From: Anseranas semipalmata
Lineage: Eukaryota > Chordata > Aves > Anseriformes > Anseranatidae
DNA: 64,000 nt
Assembly: GCA_013399115.1 (NCBI GenBank)
Contig: VXAA01003984.1
Coordinates: forward strand, 481,294-545,293
Direction of reading: 5' to 3'
Below, in pieces: positions 57,736-64,000 of the stretch (positions are counted from its first letter, which is position 1; every line of letters starts with the position of its first letter). The translations under genes and the position numbers were made by a program. The notes beneath the pieces are model-generated. The model was given only the letters and a program-made list of their open reading frames with translations, ran no database searches and had not been told where the DNA came from.

Positions 57736-60700
57736 CATCTGTTGAAGTAGCTAAGTTTTGAGTGAGACTTGAAAGAGAAGAGGAATGTTTACATAAGGGC
57801 AGGAAGATTTTTTAGTGGGCTTGATGTGGAGATTTTCCATTGAAAATAAGGACTTACGGTTTTCAGGAAGTCAGTTTTAATGATCTCATTGTCTCTTCTG
57901 CCTTTAAAATCTGTGAATCATGCAAATTGTAAGCAAAGCCTGCTTTCAGGCAGGCAATACAGCCAGAGCTGTATTGAATACAATAGATCTCCAGCTGGGA
58001 ACCTGAGCCCATTGAAGTAGAATTCACTGGTCTATAAAGTATCTCCATTTTTAAAGTAAAAGTGAATGGGAAATATCATTTGCTACCCTTGAACATTTTC
58101 TAGATTTCAGACAATTTTCTGTTCTCCACTGGGACAAATTGAAGAACATTTTCAGCTCACTGAGACTTGCCAGCATTTTGGGGAATGATGCTGTATGAAC
58201 TGATTTCCTGCTTGTGTGGGTCTCCTGCAGCCTGACCTGTAGTGAAATCGTAATCACCACAATGCAGCAGTGCAATAAGAGGAATCGTCACCTGAGAATC
58301 ATCAGGACTTTGGTTTTGAAATGGCATTTTAAGCGTCATGAAGTGTGTTTTTGCCTCATGTTGTGATACTGCATATTTGCATTTACACTGAGGGCTTAGG
58401 TATGAAGGAGCAATACAATTTGTCTGTATGACTGTAAATGTACAAAGCATGTGGTTTTTAGGTGGAAGAAAAAACATTCTGCGGCTTTTGCAGAGAGCTA
58501 GAGAAGGAGTAAAAGGAAGAAACAAAGTCTCAGAAGGGCAAAGGTCTTGTGAAAAATATATGTTATTTACATTTGAATGTGCTCCAGTCATGTGTCCAGC
58601 TGGGCAGAGTACATTTAGCTGCATATTGTACACTATTGTCTGCACATGTGTCTTTGTGCCGTGGAGTGGCATTCGTTTGGATTTTGTCCCTGTACACTTC
58701 TGCCGCTGCTTTTGCCTGTCTGAGTACATGTTATACTGCGGCTACATGAAGAAATAGCTTTCAAAGAGAAACACATGTTTGTCAATGATTAGATGAATAA
58801 TACTTTTATTGCTATCTTTTACAAAGAATTTTCTTTCTTGTCCCCTCAAGATATAAATATGAATTAAAGAAAGCTGGCAATTACAAGCTGCTGCTGCTGA
58901 ACAAGAGAACAGGGACAGCAACTGTTGGCAGAAGGTTCATTCTTCCATCTTTCTTTTTTTCTTTCATTTTTTTTTCCTGCCTTTCTTTAGGCTTAAGACA
59001 AGTTTAGAGGCCAGTGTTTCTCCTCTGCACTCCACTGACTGTTCCAGCCTGAAGCTAGCTTGTTATAACCTACTTAGGCAGTTGGGTGCTGTCAGTCACT
59101 ACTTCAGAATCAATGGTTGCAGATGTGAGGTTGGATGCAATGCTATTTCCCCCCGCAGTAACAAGCAGTTAATAGATTTTATTCTAATTATTCTAACTGC
59201 TACGTCGTACAAAAAAAAAATGGGAAGAAAGTTAGGAGAGTCGCAGTTGATTTGCAGATAAACACATGCTCACCAAAATGAGGTGAAATCTTTTGTAGTA
59301 TTACATATCCAAGTGCAATATTAATAATGATACAAACCATAAATTCATCCTATCGGGAATTTGTTGCATGAACCTGAAACGTCAGTTCATCAGGATTTTG
59401 CTATAGGAAAGAAATACTCAGCCGGTCTATTATCAGCGTGGTGAGGTTTGTTGGAAAAAAAAAAAAAAACGCACATATAGCTACCTTTGGAAAGTCAGAA
59501 TTATTGTTGTTGTTTTTGTTATTATTATTTCCTCCAGAGAGAATAAAATTTCTGATGCTTCCCTTTGCTTTGGAGGGACAGTCATGACTGAAAGTTGTCC
59601 TCAGATTCATATTGCTTTGCACACCTTTCTTACTATATTGAATTGCCCACATGCAGCTTTCTCCCAGATGCTGCTGCTTTCAGGGAGAAGCAGGAAAGAG
59701 TGTGGATAGTTTCTAGTTCCACACCAGCTCCGACTTTTCCTGATGTTGTCAGATCAAGTTACCATTGCAGCTCTGAAGTCTTAATTGCATTCCAGACAGC
59801 CTCAGCTCTAGTTTTAACCCTAGTCCTTAGGAAATATCAATGTGTTAGGATGGCAGCTTTTAAACCCAATGATAGGCACACAGCAAAGGAGCCTTGTAAC
59901 TCATATGCACAAAGGTGCTTTCAATAACTGTGACAGCTCTGTGTGAAGGGAGACAAAGGCTGCATCTTGCCTGCCCCAGGAGATCCATGAGTAACATGGC
60001 CAGATCATGAGCTGGACCCTGATGGTTTGCACACCAGTTTGCTTCCCAGAAGATCCAGGACAGAAACCTGTAGCAAAAGACTGCTGGACTTTCTCTTCTT
60101 CTGGTGAGGAGCTGAGAAATAACTAGGAAACACTGCCCTTGATTCCATCAGTTAAATTGTCCTTAGGTTTCTCTCCTCCTGGTGCATTTATCTCCATTCC
60201 CATAAGAAACAAAAAATACCTCAGTTATCTACTAACAAGCAAATATTTCCCAAGCTTTTCACAGAAAGTGATAAACCAAATGGCATATATGATGGATATG
60301 ACAGGGAGTAAGAAAGCGACTTCTTTTGCTTTCAAGCAAAGACAGTTTAGGAAGAGATGGTACTGGAGTTCTCATTTCTAGTGGACTGTGTTACTGAAGT
60401 AAGATACAAATCCTCCTCTGTATGAAGTCAACAGCACAATTGCTATCAGCTGATGACAGTTCAGGCCTTCTAATATAATTGTCCTCAGAAGGGACAGAAA
60501 ATTAGCTCTCTAAAATTTTTTATGAGATATTTTGGGTAGCAATACAAAGGAAAATTAAGGCACTAAGATTTTAAAGAGGTAATTTGAACTCTCTTCCGCC
60601 TTTTGCTGAAACTGTATTTTGTCCAAAGTAAAGAAATCCTGACTGGAAAGGGGGAACAGTTTCACTCTCATCTAGAATGACCTCCACATTGGCCATCAGC

Positions 60701-62439
60701 AACCTGGGCTGGTCATGCAGGACTTTGGGTCCTGCTCTCTGTTTCCATGCCTCCCTCCCTCCCTTTCTAAGCCTGATGAAACACCCTCAAACTTGTGCAA
60801 AAAGGGGCCACTGTCAGTAGGTTGGAAGACTCTTCCCCTTCCACCAAAAGTCTGGAACATAGGAGTTTTATGTCAATGCAGCAGAAAAAAAGCCCCTAAA
60901 TCCTAGGCTTTTAAAGTTGAAAAACAGAGATGGTGCACCCAAACCTGTAAAGATACGGTTCTCAGCTTTTTGTATCTGCGGAAATCATTTACAGATAAAT
61001 ATTGTAACACTAAACACTGCCATGGACAGCTTAATTCCCACAGGACTTTAGTCTGCTTTTAGCTCTTACTGTCACATTTGGGTCTTACCTATGAATACAG
61101 ATATCTTGAATATATTCCTCTGTGTGAATAAGAAGCTTCAAAAGGCCCTCACCAGATGAAATTTAGAACAAGCATTTCTTAAAGCAAATGACCAACTTAA
61201 ATATAAAATAGAAAAACTGTAGAAATGAAAAGATAATATATTAAAAAAAACAGTTTTAGAGTTTTGTATCTATATATGAATTTAACATAGAGATTAGGAA
61301 GATATTTTATACATTAGAAGAAAGTTTTTTTTATTGTTGCTAGAATATGTACCTCATCCAACTCTTTGAGACCTCATATAGTAGAGATTCACCCTGCAAT
61401 GAAAACCGGCCTAGAGCTGCTAAATCCTGCCATGTTTGACTGCTCACCCATCACAGTTGCCCTTGTTTTAGTATGAAAGTGCTGCCCTGCAAGAGATTTT
61501 ACTTACCATTCATTTATTTATTTAAATTACTTCTACAAGGCCAAGTGAGTTCTGGGAAGTGTACCAGACTGTGGGCCCTAGAGACTCAACTTCTCCTATT
61601 TATTTAAAGAAAAACTAATAAGAAATTACTCTCATTCAAACTGCTACACTTCCCCCTCCCCTCCCCTGCTCATACACAAACACACATCAACAACTGAAGA
61701 CACTGTTTCCTGAAAATGTTCAGTTTCTAGGCTGAGAACACAGAGTCACACTGAGTATATTCTGCTTAAAATTGGAATTTGGCTGAAATTTAGGGGTCCT
61801 CTTCAAAGAAAGCAATTGGGAACACCTGCTCTCTCCCACCTACTCCCGGCAACGTTTAGTCCCTTTTAGGGTAAAACATCAGTCTGCTTCAGTATGAGAG
61901 ATCCTCAGTACTACATTATGGTATAAAATTAGTAATACATATCTCACCACATCCTGGTTACACTGAGTACTCCTTTTTTTTTTTTTTTTTTCCAGTTGCT
62001 CTGTGAATAAAATTCTCTTTTTGGGAATGAAAGACTAATCTGAGCTCCCAGCTCATGTACCTTGTTTTCTCAAAGAGTGTGCTAAATATTAGGCTATACA
62101 GGGGACTTTGTCCCACTTCTTAGTTCAGTTTTTGAATTTTCCATTTCACAGTCACTAGATTAAAAGAAATTTGTCTTCCAGGGAGTACAAGAGCTAACTT
62201 AAACTAGGTACTTCTATCATGAAGTTAGATAAAGTTAGTTTAAATTAATCCTAGGCTTAGTTTTATTTCATACACTCAGATATTTCTTTCATTCATTTTA
62301 CCTCTCTTGAACTGATCTTTAAATCCTGGGTATGACTAATGCATCTCTTGGTATACCTTTCCTTGCTAAAGATCTCTTAGCATATTATGTTCTTCTTTAT
62401 ATGAAGAACCTTGCGTGTAATGAAGTCACGTATCAAATT
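57736..62439. other. Unique DNA, no gene seen
   Basis: The longest frame of the window (minus strand, 58,157-58,729, 190 codons) lies here. It has Cys/His residues scattered without a zinc-finger pattern, no domain, no splice or promoter context and overlapping plus-strand frames, so I treat it as chance. An octamer word ATTTGCAT lies at 58,375-58,382 in a stretch (58,300-58,460) that could be a conserved non-coding element. An A run lies at about 59,455-59,469 and a T run at 61,974-61,991. Confidence 0.5.
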
Positions 62440-62925
62440 TCTTGGTAAGTTAAAAAAGCACTGCAATTTTCTGCAATTTCTGTTTATGTGTGTGCGTGTT
62501 TTTCCCCTGAATCCTCTCCAGTTTTTCCATAACATTTGGGGGTTTGTGGGATAAAGAAAGAAAATCAGCATTAACCTAGGAACTTCTATCCAGTTAAACA
62601 TCCATCACAGACTCTGTATTATCTTCAGACTTGGGCTTTCCTAGATATGGCCCCTCGCTGAGTGGGTACAGACTCTGTCACTTCTTGCCAGATTTCTAAC
62701 TTTCTGTTGCACTTCATTGAACTACTGCTTTTTACTTGTTGACAATCTGCATTAAGTGGAACAAGGCGCCAAGCTTATCCTTATTTATTGTGTTTCTATT
62801 TTTTTCTCATGCGTTTTATGAGTAGCAATGTTGTATTTATATTTTACATTTACTTCATAATCATTAATGGCGATAATAAATAATATAGGGCCTCATAATT
62901 ATTCTTCCCCAGGAGACACCCTCTG
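62440..62925 (-). mobile_element. Ancient CR1/L3-like LINE relic
   Basis: Two recognisable pieces lie in the correct antisense order. CCTGAATCCTCTCCAGTTTT near 62,506 corresponds to the 'CTGAACCTTTTCCAGTT' region C-terminal of RT. TCATTAATGGCGATAATAAA to TAATATAGGGCC and CCCCAGGAGACACCCT at 62,860-62,922 corresponds to the RT segment 'TCATTAATGAAxATxxTAAAx..GxACACC'. The intervening sequence is diverged but of plausible length. The orientation is minus. Boundaries are approximate. Confidence 0.65.
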
Positions 62926-64000
62926 AGGAGTGACATAACTGTCGCATTTTTTTGCCCATGCTTTATTGTGTGTTTTTCTTTCCTGTGTTCTGCTAAAAGA
63001 CAAAAGCAGGGTAGCAGACTGCCTGCTTGCCCTTGTCCAGGCTGCTGTACTTGGCAGCAGGTCAAATTATCTAAATGAAGAACAAACTGCAGTGTCTCTG
63101 GGATGGGCTAGTTTAGGAGAGGCTTATGGTGAGTGGGGCAGAAATGGAATGAGCCAGAAATGAGTAACGTAGTCGGTTGGGAACCTGAAGCTATTTCAGC
63201 TATTCTACCATGCCTAATGCAATTTTGTGGGCTGAGAGCAGTGGGTGCTTCTTCCTCCTCCGTCTTGGTTATTTTGGGGTTACTTTTCCATGTTTTCAGA
63301 CAATCTGTTTGATCATTCTTCCTTTTATGGGCCCACAGCTTTGCTTACAGAGCTATCACTTACTTTGTTAGACAGTCACTGTATGTGCTGTAATTCTTTA
63401 GGTGCTAAACCATACAATTGCACAAGGTTAAGCTAAAGCTAAAAACCAGTTAGAACAGTCATTGTGGCAATTTACTGCTACAGCTAATAAACAAGCTAAA
63501 ATCAGCCCAAGACCAGGCAAGACAAGTCCAGGCAAAGTCTGACAGGTCCTGAGGCCTCGCGCTATTGAGTTAATACAAACCTTAGCCTGTTATCAGCGTG
63601 TTAAGCTGATATAAACCCTCTGGCTTCTTATTAGTGGCGTTACTGTATTTACTGGGCTGCAGAATCTGAGCAAGCAGAGAGCAAGAAATGTGGCAGCCAG
63701 AAATACATCCACACTTCAGATACGATGAGAAGATGGGGGGTTTCCTACAGACTCCTTTTGGGGTTGGTCCCTGTGCACAGACACCTAGGGATGCCCTTGA
63801 GCATCGTGCCTGTCTTCCAGCAGGTGCTGCAGGAAGGCATAAGTTTCCCACAGTTTTTTGACCATTTCTGACAAAATTGCCTGGATGTCCTGCTACTACT
63901 CCAGGACATCTCACATAAAAGTAGGAACACATACATGGGCACCTAAGCTGAGCTCTCGTTTTTTACCGATTGCATTTTGTTTGTTGTTTGGTTGGCTTTT
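62926..64000. other. Unassigned DNA, somewhat GC-richer at 63,480-63,930
   Basis: No gene or repeat family recognised. The patch 63,480-63,930 is richer in GC than average and has two overlapping minus-strand frames (116 and 65 codons) that each lack a domain. A GATATAAACC word at 63,608 resembles a TATA box but nothing downstream supports a transcript. A diverged LTR or a gene fragment cannot be excluded. Confidence 0.4.

Noticed and set aside
58157..58729. Longest open frame, 190 codons, minus strand
   Set aside because: No domain, signal peptide or recurring motif. It overlaps plus-strand frames and has no splice or promoter context. A frame of this length is plausible by chance across 64 kb on six frames.
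1..64000. CRISPR arrays, prophage, operons, tRNA or rRNA genes, endogenous retrovirus
   Set aside because: No regularly spaced direct repeats, bacterial-type coding density, tRNA cloverleaf, rRNA stretch, paired LTRs or gag/pol/env-like frames were seen. The sequence is vertebrate nuclear DNA.

Overview
The window reads as vertebrate, almost certainly avian, and most likely galliform nuclear DNA. It is AT-rich and has no dense coding. The dispersed repeats are almost all CR1-type LINEs, including 3' tails built from the CR1 octamer (ATTCTATG / ATTCTGTG). The young CR1 at 55 kb reads like chicken-type CR1 copies. No Alu, L1 or bacterial-type features were seen. No protein-coding gene, exon chain, tRNA or rRNA could be recognised on either strand, so the window is best read as a gene desert or the inside of a very long intron. 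Species, chromosome and neighbouring genes cannot be told from the sequence alone.

Layout. 0-8.3 kb: single-copy-looking AT-rich DNA with a GA tract at 3.5 kb and a small POU-like dyad at 1.27 kb. 8.3-14.5 kb: a CR1 tail, a compound microsatellite, a decayed minus-strand CR1/L3-like LINE of about 1.5 kb, a MIR-like SINE and a second CR1 tail. 14.5-26.9 kb: mostly unique, with a slightly richer patch at 16.6-18.3 kb, an assembly gap of 8 N inside a poly(T) run (21.86 kb) next to a long polypurine block, and a G-quadruplex motif at 23.36 kb. 26.9-34 kb: an ancient LINE 3' end, a SINE-like fragment and a clear MIR. 34-41 kb: a 22-bp perfect palindrome, an A9G17 homopolymer junction, and a 1.4-kb inverted duplication with about 127-bp arms that each carry a G-quadruplex motif. 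41-52 kb: AT-rich unique DNA with one MIR fragment. 52-57.8 kb: a cluster of CR1-type LINE pieces of several ages and both orientations. It includes a young minus-strand CR1 inserted inside a plus-strand CR1, whose two halves can be joined across the insertion, and a CpG-rich block. 57.8-64 kb: unique DNA with the longest open frame of the window (190 codons, judged a chance ORF) and another minus-strand LINE relic at 62.5 kb.

Nothing here works together as a pathway or operon. The biology visible is retrotransposon archaeology (several layers of CR1/L3 and MIR insertion), structural DNA motifs and some stretches that look like candidate conserved non-coding elements. Repeat family assignments come from recognising family-characteristic phrases by eye; exact subfamily and boundaries need a repeat-library search. 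I did not find strong evidence for an undescribed system. The inverted duplication at 38.9-40.3 kb is the least explained structure.
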